From the NCBI GenBank assembly GCA_945883495.1, contig CAMCXS010000007.1:62001-126000 (forward strand): 64,000 nucleotides of DNA. The letters run 5' to 3'. This DNA comes from Akkermansia muciniphila (GTDB taxonomy: Bacteria > Verrucomicrobiota > Verrucomicrobiia > Verrucomicrobiales > DEV007). How positions within the stretch are numbered: the first letter of the stretch is position 1; every line of letters starts with the position of its first letter. The notes beneath the pieces are model-generated. The model worked only from the letters and a program-made list of their open reading frames with translations. It did not search any database and was not told the origin of the DNA. A program made the translations under genes and the position numbers. Shown here in pieces: positions 34,489-43,957 of this stretch.

Positions 34489-35385
34489 TCAGGCGGCCAA
34501 TAGGGCACGAAGCGTCCGCAAGTCTTGCTGAAGCGCGGCCAAATGCTTCTTGGTGCGCTCCGGGCTGGCGGGCTCCTCGGGTAGATATTCCACGTGGAGC
34601 GAGATGGGCAGGCGTGGCGAGAGCTTCGCTACCATGGGGAAAAATTTCGGGCTGACACTGCCTTGTCCCAGTGGCATCCCTTCCTTTTTGTGCCCGTTCA
34701 CGAGGTAATCCTTCACGTAGATGATCCCCAGATTGGGCCGGCAGAGCTGGAAGTCGATCTCCCAGCTGGAGGCGCCTTCGACGGTGGCGTGGCCGATATC
34801 AAAGGCGAGGGCCATGGCCGTGGGGTCGAAATCGCGAACCAAGTCGTGCATATCCCAAACCGAGGCGCCGACATAGTCCCGGCCCGCATGGTTTTGATAT
34901 ACACCTTGGATGCCGAGTTCCTGATTGAGCGCCGCCAGATCCTTGAGCCTCGGCCGGAATTCATCCAGTTGGGCCCGGATCGGCTTGTTCAGGTCATACT
35001 TATAATAAGAGAGCCGGTAACGCGGTATCCCAAGAGTCGCCGCCGTGCGCAAAATGGCTTCGGTGCGTTGTTCTTGGGAGACTTCATTGATGCCAGAGGT
35101 CATCACCTCAAGCGTCAGGTTCCGTGCCTTCAGAGCCGCGACGAGTTTTGGCAATTCGTCCTCGACCTGATCCGGTTCGATATGGCCCTTGGGACGGATT
35201 GCCACCTCAATCCCGTTCAAACCAATTTCAGCCATCGCATCCGCCAGGGCGTCATACGAGAGGTGCTGGAAATACTTGGTGAAGGTGACCATGCGAAAGG
35301 CTTCCTCCGCGGCGGAGAGACTCAGCGCGGGGAGGCCAGCCAACGGCAGCGCGGCGAGGAATTGGCGTCGCGTTCGCATCATCAA
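34489..35385 (-). CDS. Tat-exported sugar phosphate isomerase/epimerase-like TIM barrel
   Basis: 298 residues with a twin-arginine leader (MMMRTRRQFLAALPLAG, cleavage near LSLSAAE), so it acts outside the cytoplasm. The AP-endonuclease-2/xylose-isomerase-like barrel is indicated by IGLNGIEVAI, LTLEVMTSG, YQNHAG, LAFDIGHA, IYVKDYL and LHVEYLPEE, with His, Asp and Glu positions expected for metal binding. It overlaps the upstream Gfo/Idh/MocA gene by 4 nt (35382-35385), so the two are translationally coupled. In PVC bacteria such pairs are common in polysaccharide and inositol-like sugar breakdown (family knowledge); the substrate is unknown. Confidence 0.88.
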   Translation of the reverse strand: MMMRTRRQFLAALPLAGLPALSLSAAEEAFRMVTFTKYFQHLSYDALADAMAEIGLNGIEVAIRPKGHIEPDQVEDELPKLVAALKARNLTLEVMTSGINEVSQEQRTEAILRTAATLGIPRYRLSYYKYDLNKPIRAQLDEFRPRLKDLAALNQELGIQGVYQNHAGRDYVGASVWDMHDLVRDFDPTAMALAFDIGHATVEGASSWEIDFQLCRPNLGIIYVKDYLVNGHKKEGMPLGQGSVSPKFFPMVAKLSPRLPISLHVEYLPEEPASPERTKKHLAALQQDLRTLRALLAA

Positions 35386-36830
35386 TACTCCCGGTCAATC
35401 TTCACCCCAGGCTCGGGAATGGGATAGCTGCCGTCCTCGAACGGCATCACGGGAGAATCTGACTCCAACGTCAGTTGATCGACAAGCGGCGCGAACTCGT
35501 GGGCGCAGTTCAGCATGGCATCATAGGTGATGACTTGCCCCGTGTGCGCGGACATGCGGCCCATGGCGGTGACGAGGCTGGCTTGGACGCCACGCTCCAC
35601 TTCGTTGTAGGTTTCGTCGCGCTGGATGGCGGTAATGAGGTCTTGCCATTCCAAGTCATACGGGCTTGGCTCCCGAGGCGCCTGCGGATAGGCCCAGACG
35701 AGATCCGGGTGCGGTGGTTCCGGCGGTGGAGGCTCTTCGCCGGGACGGGCCCGGCGTTCGACCACTTGATGGATGATCTGTCCTTTGTAGATCCGGGCGC
35801 GGGACGGGGCGTGACCTTTTTCCGAGACCACGGCGCAGCCTTTGGTGCCGTGGACATAGCTGTTGAACTGCTGTTCGCAGCCCGTCATGTTCCGGCCATC
35901 AAGGAAGAGCTTGGTGCCGTCCTTGAAGGTATATTCGACGGAATAGCTGTCGAAGTTTTGGTCGATGTTTTCACCGCGATAATGCCGGCCGCCGATGGCG
36001 CGGGCTTCGACCGGCCAATCGTTCTTCATCCAGCAGCACTCGTCGATGTTGTGGATATTGAAGTCGCTAAATGAGCCGCCGCTGAGCCAGAGAAAGCTGT
36101 GGAACCGCTTGATCTGGTACATAAGATGGCTGAGCGGACCCGGATTGCGCACCGAGAAACAGCTGGCGACGGGGCCTTGCATCCGGTAGGCGCGCATCAT
36201 CGTGAGATCGCCGATGGCACCGTCTTGAATGCGTTTGAAAAGTTCACCCCGGGCGACGCAGTGCCGGATCATCAGGCCGACGCCGACCTTCAAATTCTTC
36301 TTCTTGGCTTCTTCGTTGAGGGCGAGCATGCGCCGGGCGCTGGGGCCATCCGCGATCACCGGCTTTTCCATGAAGACGTTGACGCCTTTCTCGATCGCGT
36401 AGGCGAAGTGGACCCAGCGGAAGGCGCAGGGCGTGGTGAGGATGACGACATCACCCGGCCGAAGGGTGTCGATCGCTTTGCGGTAGCCGTCGAACCCGAT
36501 GAACTTGCGGTCGTCCACCGTCACTTTTCCGGCGAGTTCGGGGCGCTCTGCCAACGCGGTGTATTTGGAGTCGAGGTTCTCCGTGAAAACATCGGCCATG
36601 GCGTGGAGCTTGACTGGGCCTTGTTCGGTGGAAGTGGCCAAGGCGTTGAGGACGGCTCCAGCCCCGCGTCCGCCGCAACCGACAAGGGCCAGGCGGATTG
36701 TGGGATCGTCATTGGCGGCATGCACGTGAGGCAGCGTCACGCCGGCCAAGGCGGAGCCGGCCCCCAAACGGACGCCTGTCTTTAAGATCTCGCGACGGGA
36801 TGGCGGAGGACTCAGAGGTTGGTCATTCAT
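35382..36830 (-). CDS. Tat-exported Gfo/Idh/MocA-family oxidoreductase
   Basis: 482 residues beginning with a Tat signal (SRREILKTG, cleavage near VHAAND). The NAD(P)-binding fold starts with RLALVGCGGRGAG at about 46-58, and the family EKP motif is in NVFMEKPVIADG near residue 155; the C-terminal beta-sheet domain follows with GGSFSDFNIHNID and the HGTKG strand segment. These enzymes oxidise or epimerise sugars, often with a tightly bound cofactor, which would fit export through Tat. The start ATG lies 114 nt from the divergent GDSL-PVC gene, so the interval 36831-36944 probably holds divergent promoters, though I see no clear boxes. Confidence 0.9.
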   Translation of the reverse strand: MNDQPLSPPPSRREILKTGVRLGAGSALAGVTLPHVHAANDDPTIRLALVGCGGRGAGAVLNALATSTEQGPVKLHAMADVFTENLDSKYTALAERPELAGKVTVDDRKFIGFDGYRKAIDTLRPGDVVILTTPCAFRWVHFAYAIEKGVNVFMEKPVIADGPSARRMLALNEEAKKKNLKVGVGLMIRHCVARGELFKRIQDGAIGDLTMMRAYRMQGPVASCFSVRNPGPLSHLMYQIKRFHSFLWLSGGSFSDFNIHNIDECCWMKNDWPVEARAIGGRHYRGENIDQNFDSYSVEYTFKDGTKLFLDGRNMTGCEQQFNSYVHGTKGCAVVSEKGHAPSRARIYKGQIIHQVVERRARPGEEPPPPEPPHPDLVWAYPQAPREPSPYDLEWQDLITAIQRDETYNEVERGVQASLVTAMGRMSAHTGQVITYDAMLNCAHEFAPLVDQLTLESDSPVMPFEDGSYPIPEPGVKIDREY

Positions 36831-36944
36831 GGTGATGTCGGAAAACCAGGGTTGGGTGGAAGATAGGCGACTGATTGAAGGTGTTTGCCCCGAACCCGTT
36901 GCACTTGGACGGGAGAGTCGCAGACTGACACCCCTTTACCAACC

Positions 36945-39890
36945 ATGATGTTGCCGAAGATTCCCCATTTCTTGTGCGGCGTGTCCGCTTGTTTCGCCTT
37001 GATCCAGAGTTCCGGGGCCGCGGAATTCGCCTTTCAGACCGATGATCACGTCGTCATCGTCGGCAATGGTCTGGCCGAGCGGTTCAACTTCGATGGCTGG
37101 TTCGAAACGATGCTCCAAGCCGCCCAGCCGGAGAAAAAGCTGGTGGTGCGCAATCTTTCGTTCCCTGGGGATCAAGTCACCAAACGGCCCCGTTCCCAGG
37201 GCTACGCCAAGGTCGAGGATCAGCTGAAACACTGCGGAGCGGACGTCATTCTGGTCTTCTTCGGCTACAACGAATCGTTCGCCGGGGAGAAAGGGCTGCC
37301 GCAATTCAAAAAGGATCTGGAGGCGATGATTGAGGCCCACCGCGCCTTGAAGCCAAATGGCGAATCCGAGCCCCGGTTCGTCCTATTCAGCCCGATCGCC
37401 CACGAAGATCTCGGGAATCCGAATCTCCCCGACGGCAAGGCGAACAACGCCCGTCTCGCCCTTTACACCGCCGCGATCAAGGAGGTGGCGGACGCCAAAA
37501 GCATCAAATTCGTCGATCTCTTCACCGCGACCCAAGCTCTTTACGCCGCGCAGGCCGCTCCGTTGACGATCAACGGCATCCACCTCAATGAGGAAGGCAA
37601 CCGTCTCTTGGCCGGGGTCATCGCGGAAGCGTTGGCCGGCGCTCCGGTTTCGTTCGAAGGTCGCGAATCACTCCGCCAAGCGGTGCTCGACAAGGATTGG
37701 CATTGGTTCAATCGCTACCGCGCCACGGACGGCAATGACATCTGGGGCGGCCGCTCCACCCTCAAGTTCGTCAACGATCAGAGCAACGCGGACGTCCTCC
37801 AGCACGAGATGACCATGTTCGACGTCATGACGGCGAACCGCGACCCGCTGATTTGGGCCCGCGCCACCGGAAGTGATCACAAGGTGGACGACAGCAACGT
37901 CCCGCCGCCGGTGCCGGTAAGTTCCAACGTCGGTGGAGGCAGCAAGAGTTCGAGCGCCGAGAAGGAAGGGACGCTGCAATACGTCAGCGGTCAGGATGGC
38001 ATCAGCAAGATGACCGTCCCGCCGGATTTCAAGGTCAACCTCTTCGCCGACGAAGCGATGTTCCCCGAATTGGTCAACCCCGTGCAAATGGCCGTCGACC
38101 CCAAGGGCCGGCTTTGGGTGGCCGCTTGGGGCACGTATCCGATGTGGGAACCGCTGAAAAAGATGACGGACAAACTCCTCATCCTCCCGGACGACAACCA
38201 CGACGGCGTGGCGGACAAGGCGATCACCTTCGCGGAGGTGCACAACCCGAGTGCTTTGGAGTTTTGGAACGGGGGCGTCCTCGTCGTTTCGCAGCCGAAC
38301 CTACTTTTCCTAAAGGACACCGACGGCGATGACGTGGCGGACGTCCGCTATGTGATTCTCTCCGGACTCGGCACCGAGGATACCCACCACGGGGCGAACA
38401 ACTTCGTCTACGGCCCAGACGGCGGGATTTACTGGCAGAGCGGCGTCTTCCTGGTGAACAACTTCGAGCATCCGTGGGGCACGTCTTTGGAATCGAAGAG
38501 CGCTGGGATGTTCCGCTTCGACCCACGCCGGTATACCATTACCTTCCACGCGGCGAATTCACCGAACTCGCACGGGACGGCGTTTGATGGTTGGGGATAC
38601 CATTATGCCACCGACGGCACCTCCGGAAACGCCTTCCAAGTCCGTCCCGAAGGTCGCGGCTTCAAAATGCACGAACTCTTGAAGAAAGAGGTTCGCCCGG
38701 TTCCCTCCAGCGGCGTCATCTCCAGCGCGAATTTCCCGGACGATTACCAACAGGATTTCATCATCTGCAACACCATCGGATTCCTCGGGATCAAGCGTTA
38801 CGACTTGGATCGCGATGGCGCCACCGTGCAGACGCAGGTGCGCCAGAAGAACAAGGAGACCGGTAAGGATGAAAACGTCCCGGTCACCAAGGAATACAAG
38901 TTTGGCGAAGTCTGGGGCTCCCCGATGGGGGATCTCATCGCCAGCTCCGACAAGAACTTCCGTCCGGCGGACACCGAGTTCGGCGAAGACGGCGCGCTCT
39001 ACATCGCGGACTGGCACAACGTGATCATCGGCCACATGCAGCACAACGTGCGCGACCCGAATCGCGACAAGCAGCACGGGCGCGTCTACCGCATGGTCTA
39101 CACCAAGAAACCCTTGCAGGAGCGGGTGGCGATTGCCGGCCAACCCATTCCAGCGCTGCTAGATCTGCTGAAGCACCCGATCGACGGCGTGCGCTACCGG
39201 GCCCGACTGGAATTGAGCGGCCGGAACTCGGACGAGGTGTTGGCGGCCACGGAAACCTGGATCAAGCAGTTCGATGCCACCAAGGCGGAGGACGCCCACC
39301 ATCTCCTGGAAGCGCTCTGGCTGTATCAGCAACACAACCGCAAGAACAGCCAGCTGCTCGCGGCGCTCCTCAAATCCCCCGAGCCGCACGCCCGCAAAGC
39401 CGCCGAAACCGTGCAGCACTTCTGGTTCAACGTCGATTTCACCGGTGGCGGCCAAGCCGGCCCGGAACTGGAGCTGGCGGCGAAGAAGCCTTCCGGCGTG
39501 ATCTCCGCGACTGACAAGCTGGTGAAGGTTCAAGTCGGCACGGTGATGGAGCAGCTCCGTTACGACTTGAAGGAGTTCTCCGTAAAAGCCGGGGTCGAGG
39601 TGGAACTGAATTTCACAAACAACGACTTCGTGCCCCACAACCTGCTCGTGGTGCAACCGAAATCCGGCGATGAAGTCGCCATGGCCGCGATCGCGATGGG
39701 GGCGGATGGGTTCGCCGCCGGATTTAAGCCGAAGAGCGACAAAATCATTGCCGCCTCCGCCCTCCTGGATCATGGCAGGGAAGAAACTTTGCAATTCAAG
39801 GCACCCGCGACCCCGGGTGATTACGAATTCATTTGCACCTTCCCCGGTCACCACATTTTGATGCGTGGCCTGATGAAGGTGACCCCCTGA
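36945..39890 (+). CDS. GDSL esterase - PVC propeller - cupredoxin fusion protein
   Basis: About 981 residues from the ATG at 36945 (MMLPKIPHF); the frame is open 60 nt further, but the signal peptide (CGVSACFALIQSSGAA) fixes this start or the ATG at 36948. The first 240 residues are an SGNH/GDSL hydrolase: VGNGLAERF (block I variant with no clear Ser), FFGYNES (block III), INGIHLNEEG (His of block V). Next is the PVC-specific membrane-bound dehydrogenase-like propeller (GISKMTVPPDF, EFWNGGVLVV, HHGANNF, PDGGIYW). The C-terminal 110 residues are a cupredoxin with a type I copper set: His in PHNLLV, then Cys, His and Met in ICTFPGHHILMRG. Periplasmic or surface role in sugar breakdown is inferred. 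Confidence 0.9.
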   Translation: MMLPKIPHFLCGVSACFALIQSSGAAEFAFQTDDHVVIVGNGLAERFNFDGWFETMLQAAQPEKKLVVRNLSFPGDQVTKRPRSQGYAKVEDQLKHCGADVILVFFGYNESFAGEKGLPQFKKDLEAMIEAHRALKPNGESEPRFVLFSPIAHEDLGNPNLPDGKANNARLALYTAAIKEVADAKSIKFVDLFTATQALYAAQAAPLTINGIHLNEEGNRLLAGVIAEALAGAPVSFEGRESLRQAVLDKDWHWFNRYRATDGNDIWGGRSTLKFVNDQSNADVLQHEMTMFDVMTANRDPLIWARATGSDHKVDDSNVPPPVPVSSNVGGGSKSSSAEKEGTLQYVSGQDGISKMTVPPDFKVNLFADEAMFPELVNPVQMAVDPKGRLWVAAWGTYPMWEPLKKMTDKLLILPDDNHDGVADKAITFAEVHNPSALEFWNGGVLVVSQPNLLFLKDTDGDDVADVRYVILSGLGTEDTHHGANNFVYGPDGGIYWQSGVFLVNNFEHPWGTSLESKSAGMFRFDPRRYTITFHAANSPNSHGTAFDGWGYHYATDGTSGNAFQVRPEGRGFKMHELLKKEVRPVPSSGVISSANFPDDYQQDFIICNTIGFLGIKRYDLDRDGATVQTQVRQKNKETGKDENVPVTKEYKFGEVWGSPMGDLIASSDKNFRPADTEFGEDGALYIADWHNVIIGHMQHNVRDPNRDKQHGRVYRMVYTKKPLQERVAIAGQPIPALLDLLKHPIDGVRYRARLELSGRNSDEVLAATETWIKQFDATKAEDAHHLLEALWLYQQHNRKNSQLLAALLKSPEPHARKAAETVQHFWFNVDFTGGGQAGPELELAAKKPSGVISATDKLVKVQVGTVMEQLRYDLKEFSVKAGVEVELNFTNNDFVPHNLLVVQPKSGDEVAMAAIAMGADGFAAGFKPKSDKIIAASALLDHGREETLQFKAPATPGDYEFICTFPGHHILMRGLMKVTP

Positions 39891-39922
39891 CGACCTCGAA
39901 AACGACAAACGTGAAAACCAAG

Positions 39923-40447
39923 ATGGAATTGTGGCTGATTTTTTCCCTTCTGACGGTCCTCTGCTGGGGCACCTATGGCATCGCTCTGCACGGAGGCGCC
40001 GTCGGCATGGCGGATCCGGTGAATGGCCGATACAAGGCGTTCCTCATTGTCGGGTTGATGTATTTCCTGGTCGCGGTGCTCGCTCCTGCGGCGATTCTTC
40101 TCGCGAACGGGCAGTCGTTGAATGTGTTTAGCTATCCGAAGGGGGCGCTCGCTTGGGCTTCGGTCGCGGGGATTCTCGGTGCCATCGGCGCATTCGGAGT
40201 GCTTCTCGCCTTCGGGGCCAAGGGGAATCCGGCGGTGGTGATGTCGATCGTCTTCGCCGGTGCTCCGGTGATCAATGCCATCGTCTCCCTCCTGATGCAC
40301 CCTCCGAAGAGTGCGATTCACCCGATGTTCTTCGTCGGCATCCTTTGCGCGGCGCTCGGCGGTTGTTTGGTTACCTTCTTCAAGCCAGGGGCGCCTCCGG
40401 CAAAAAAAGCATCTTCTTCGGCTCCGATTGAACAGAAAGCGCATTAA
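39923..40447 (+). CDS. Five-helix membrane protein, DMT/EamA-like half transporter
   Basis: 174 residues from the ATG at 39923 (MELWLIFSLL); an upstream GTG at 39911 is possible. Five hydrophobic helices can be seen: residues 2-22, 34-58, 73-97, 106-127 and 136-155, followed by a polar tail. The pattern (CWGTYGIALHGG, GRYKAFLIVG, GNPAVVMSIVFAGAPVINA) is like one half of drug/metabolite or glucose-uptake family transporters, which normally have ten helices; a homodimer would be needed. It starts 32 nt after the preceding PVC gene and is 16 nt ahead of the next, so the three form one transcription unit and a sugar or sugar-acid substrate is likely but unproved. Confidence 0.75.
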   Translation: MELWLIFSLLTVLCWGTYGIALHGGAVGMADPVNGRYKAFLIVGLMYFLVAVLAPAAILLANGQSLNVFSYPKGALAWASVAGILGAIGAFGVLLAFGAKGNPAVVMSIVFAGAPVINAIVSLLMHPPKSAIHPMFFVGILCAALGGCLVTFFKPGAPPAKKASSSAPIEQKAH

Positions 40448-40463
40448 GCTTTCTGAGGGCCGC

Positions 40464-43400
40464 ATGTCGATTTGGAATCGAATTCTCCCGTTGTTTGCCT
40501 GGGCTGGCGTCGTCTCCGCCCAGGTGAGTTTTGATGAGCAAGCGGAACTGCGCATCCGCAACTTTCACCTGGAAGAGGGCTTCAAAGTTTCCCTGTTCGC
40601 GGACGAGAGCCAGTTGCGCAATCCTTCCGCGATCTGCTTCGACGGTCGCGGGAGGCTCTACGTCGCGGAGATCGACCGCTGGCGCGAGGGCGTGGAGGAC
40701 ATCCGCAACAACACGGAGATGCTCCTCGATGACATCTCCAGCACCACCACCGCCGACCGGCTCAAGATGTATCAGAAGTTCACGGGCAAGTTCCCGATGG
40801 AATTCTGGACTAAGCAGTCCGATCGCATCCGGCTGATTGAAGACCGTGATGGCAACGGACGGGCGGACGCGGTTTCTACGTTCGCGGAGAACTTCAAGGA
40901 CGCCCTCGACGGCCCGGGCATCGGCCTGATCCACGGACGGGAAGGCATCTACTACACGAACATCCCGCGCCTCTGGCTGCTCAAGGACAAGGACGGCGAT
41001 GGCGTTTCCGAGGATCGCGTCTCGTTGCAAGAAGGCTTCGGCCCCCGGATGAGCCTGAGCGGTCACGATATGCATGGGCTGATTTGGGGACCGGACGGCC
41101 GCCTCTATTGGTCGATCGGCGATCGCGGTTACCACATCGTGACCAAAGAGGGCAAAACCTTCAGTCACCCGGATCAAGGCGCCGTCTTCCGTTGCGAGCC
41201 GGATGGCAGCAAGATCGAGCTGTTCTACACCGGACTGCGCAATCCTCAGGAACTGGCGTTCGACCAGTTCGGGAATCTCTTCACCTGTGACAACGACGCC
41301 GATGCTTGGGATGAAGGCCGCCTGGTCAACATCATCGAAGGCGGCGATTCCGGTTGGCAGGCGGGTCACCAGGCGCTGTTGAACTTTGCGAAAAACCTGA
41401 AGCTGCGCACTCCGGTCCTCAAGGATCCCAAGGACGGCAAGGAACGCGCGATCAGTCCTTGGTTGGCGGAAGGACTCTGTCGGCCGCGCTTCCCCGGTCA
41501 ACCGGCCTGGATTCTGCCGGCCATTGAAAACGTCAGCTGGGGCCCGAGCGGTTTGGTCTACAACTACGGTGCCACCGCGTTCCCGGAGAAGTACGCGGAC
41601 TCCTTTTTTGTCTGCAACTTCGGCGGCGCCAAGGGCGATCTCGAGGCCTTCGCCGTCGATCCCGTGGGCGCTGGGTTCAAAATCCGGCACTGGACCAAGG
41701 CTTGGATGGTCGGACTGGGGAACACGGATGCGGAGTTCGCGCCTGATGGACGTCTCTACATTAGCTGCTTCAACAACAATGGGTGGGTGAAGCAAGACTT
41801 GGGGAACATCTACGCGATGTATGATCCCACCCGGTTGGAAGATCCGGTGGTTCGCGAGACCAAGTCACTTCTCACCACCTCGTGGACGACTTTCGGCGAA
41901 GCGCGGCTCGGTGAACTTCTCGGACACCCTGATCTCCGGGTGCGGCAACGCGCTCAGTTCGAGTTAGTGGCGCATCGGCCTTATGGAAGTGGTCAATTCG
42001 CCCTGGCGGTGCAGCCCGGCGACAATCAGTTGCGCCGTCTTCACGGCGTGTGGGGCTTGGGACAACTGCTGCGCGTCCACGGGGACGTGGCGGCGCGGGA
42101 CCGGCTCTTGACCTTGGTAGCGGATCCTGACGCCGAGGTCCGCGCCCAAGTGGCCCGAATGTTGGGCGACACCTCGCGGCCGGAGTTCGGCCCGCCATTG
42201 ACTGCCTTGCTCAAGGATACCTCGCTCAAAGTGCGTCTCTTCGCCGCGATCGGAGTGGGCCGCTGTGGCGCCCAGGAGGCCCGGCCGGAACTCATCCGCC
42301 TCGTCGAGGAAAACGCGGACCAGGACGCGACCTTGCGGCATGGTTGCGTGGTGGGCTTGACCTATCTGGCGCAACAGGCTTCTTCGTCCGCCGAAGGCGA
42401 AATCTGGGTGAGTGGGTTATCGTCCAGCCCGGTGCCCGCCATTCGCCGCGTCGCGGTTTTGGTATTGCGCCGTCTGCAAAGCGAGAAGCTGCGAACCTTC
42501 CTCAGCGATCCGGATCGCTCAATTTCCGATGAAGCCGTCCGCGCAATTCATGATCTCAACCTCACCAAAGCGTTACCAGACGTGGCCGCGTTGTTGGGAC
42601 AGGGCGTCGATTCCGGACTCGCGGTGGACCGCAATCAACCCTTAGGTTGGCTCATGGAGCTGCGCCTGATCAACGCGAACTGGAGAACTGGCGATCAACC
42701 ATCCGCTACCCGCCTCCTCAATTACGCGCAGAATGACAAACTTCCCGAATTTCTTCGCAACGACGCCCTGCGCGCTCTGGAGGATTGGAAAAAGCCAAGC
42801 GTGGTCGATCCGGTCATGGCCATGGTTCGACCGCTCGATGCCGCGGCGCGGGCCAACGTCGATGCCTTGGTGAAAGGCCGCCTCCCCGGTTTGGCGCCGG
42901 GGTTGCAGGGAGAACTTTTGGCGACGTTGCAACGGCTCTCCAAGCAAGTGGGCTATGCGTTTCCCGAGCCGATTCTTCTCGGTTGGGCTCGGGATGTCGA
43001 GGCGGGGACGGTGGCCAGGCTCGAAGCGATTCGCGAACTGCGCTCCCGCAACGCGCCGACGCTCTCTGGCGTGTTGAGCAGTCTGCTCGTCGATCCCGAT
43101 GATAAAGTGCGCGCCCTCGCTGCCAAGCTGCTAGTCGAGGTCGCCCCGGAAGCGGGCGTCGAAGCCGCCCTAGTGATGACTTCCTCCAAGAGCCAGAGTG
43201 ACCGGCAGCAGGCCATCCTCATCCTCGGGGACATCAAGGTCCAGAAGGCGGTGGATGCCTTGTCCGCGCGCCTTGATGCCGCGATCCGCGGGGAAGCTCC
43301 TTTGGACACCTTGTTTGAGCTGCTTCAATCCGCTGCCAAACATCCTGCGCTGCAATCCAAGCTGGCGGAGTACCAGAAGAGCCTGAACGCGGCGAATCCG

Positions 43401-43868
43401 CTCGATCCCTACCGCGAATGCCTGGAAGGTGGCGATCCGGCCAAGGGCGCCGACCATTTCGCGAACCACCCGGCCGGGCAATGCACCAAGTGCCACGTCG
43501 TAGGGAACTCTGGAGGCATCGCCGGGCCCAACTTGTCGGACCTCGCCCTGCGGAAGGACCGGAAATACATTTTGGAATCTTTGGTAAATCCTTCCGCGAT
43601 CGTCGTGCCCGGGTATGGTCTCACCATGGTGACTCGCAAGGACGGCAGCAGTGTGGCTGGCAGCTTGGTCCGGGAAAATGAAAAGGAACTCGTCGTCAAA
43701 GTCGGCGATCCCGGTGCGGAACAAGTTATCCCGCGCAGGGAAGTGGCCTCCAGCACCCCGCCCATCTCCGCCATGCCCCCTATGGCCCTGATTCTGCAAA
43801 AAGAAGAAGTGCGCGACCTCGTGGCCTACCTGGCGACACTGAATACCAAGCCGTCGGTTGGACACTGA
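40464..43868 (+). CDS. PVC-type propeller, HEAT-repeat and haem-binding (CxxCH) protein
   Basis: 1,134 residues from the ATG at 40464, preceded by TGAGGG; the signal peptide (ILPLFAWAGVVSAQ) supports it over the earlier in-frame starts. The N-terminal 420 residues are the PVC membrane-bound-dehydrogenase propeller (SLFADESQLRNPSAICF, HDMHGLIWGPDGRLYW, GLRNPQELAFD). A central stretch of roughly residues 480-960 is helical with HEAT-like repeats (PDLRVRQRAQFEL, DPDAEVRAQVARML). The C-terminal domain has the covalent haem motif CTKCH at 1007-1011 and a likely Met ligand in ISAMPPMALI, as in TIGR02603. These are periplasmic electron-transfer proteins linked to sugar oxidation by context; the reaction is not established. 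Confidence 0.92.
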   Translation: MSIWNRILPLFAWAGVVSAQVSFDEQAELRIRNFHLEEGFKVSLFADESQLRNPSAICFDGRGRLYVAEIDRWREGVEDIRNNTEMLLDDISSTTTADRLKMYQKFTGKFPMEFWTKQSDRIRLIEDRDGNGRADAVSTFAENFKDALDGPGIGLIHGREGIYYTNIPRLWLLKDKDGDGVSEDRVSLQEGFGPRMSLSGHDMHGLIWGPDGRLYWSIGDRGYHIVTKEGKTFSHPDQGAVFRCEPDGSKIELFYTGLRNPQELAFDQFGNLFTCDNDADAWDEGRLVNIIEGGDSGWQAGHQALLNFAKNLKLRTPVLKDPKDGKERAISPWLAEGLCRPRFPGQPAWILPAIENVSWGPSGLVYNYGATAFPEKYADSFFVCNFGGAKGDLEAFAVDPVGAGFKIRHWTKAWMVGLGNTDAEFAPDGRLYISCFNNNGWVKQDLGNIYAMYDPTRLEDPVVRETKSLLTTSWTTFGEARLGELLGHPDLRVRQRAQFELVAHRPYGSGQFALAVQPGDNQLRRLHGVWGLGQLLRVHGDVAARDRLLTLVADPDAEVRAQVARMLGDTSRPEFGPPLTALLKDTSLKVRLFAAIGVGRCGAQEARPELIRLVEENADQDATLRHGCVVGLTYLAQQASSSAEGEIWVSGLSSSPVPAIRRVAVLVLRRLQSEKLRTFLSDPDRSISDEAVRAIHDLNLTKALPDVAALLGQGVDSGLAVDRNQPLGWLMELRLINANWRTGDQPSATRLLNYAQNDKLPEFLRNDALRALEDWKKPSVVDPVMAMVRPLDAAARANVDALVKGRLPGLAPGLQGELLATLQRLSKQVGYAFPEPILLGWARDVEAGTVARLEAIRELRSRNAPTLSGVLSSLLVDPDDKVRALAAKLLVEVAPEAGVEAALVMTSSKSQSDRQQAILILGDIKVQKAVDALSARLDAAIRGEAPLDTLFELLQSAAKHPALQSKLAEYQKSLNAANPLDPYRECLEGGDPAKGADHFANHPAGQCTKCHVVGNSGGIAGPNLSDLALRKDRKYILESLVNPSAIVVPGYGLTMVTRKDGSSVAGSLVRENEKELVVKVGDPGAEQVIPRREVASSTPPISAMPPMALILQKEEVRDLVAYLATLNTKPSVGH

Positions 43869-43905
43869 TAGTCTCGGGCAGGTAGGGGACCCAGGAATTC
43901 AAGGA

Positions 43906-43937
43906 GGAGCCACCCTTCTGGCGCGCAGGGTGCCTCC
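43906..43937. terminator. Bidirectional terminator hairpin between convergent genes
   Basis: An 11-bp inverted repeat with one mismatch (GGAGCCACCCT and AGGGTGCCTCC, 10-nt loop) lies in the 90-nt gap between the converging PVC-cytochrome gene and the alpha-2-macroglobulin gene. No strong U-tract follows on either strand, so efficiency is uncertain. Confidence 0.6.
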
Positions 43938-43957
43938 ATCCCGAAGACTGACGTCAA

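Noticed and set aside
36831-36944. Divergent promoter pair between the Gfo/Idh/MocA and GDSL-PVC genes
   Set aside because: Position makes promoters likely, but I found no box pair with good sequence and spacing on either strand.
36885-36944. TTG start for the GDSL-PVC protein
   Set aside because: It would put 20 polar residues before a clear signal peptide; ATG 36945 or 36948 fits better.
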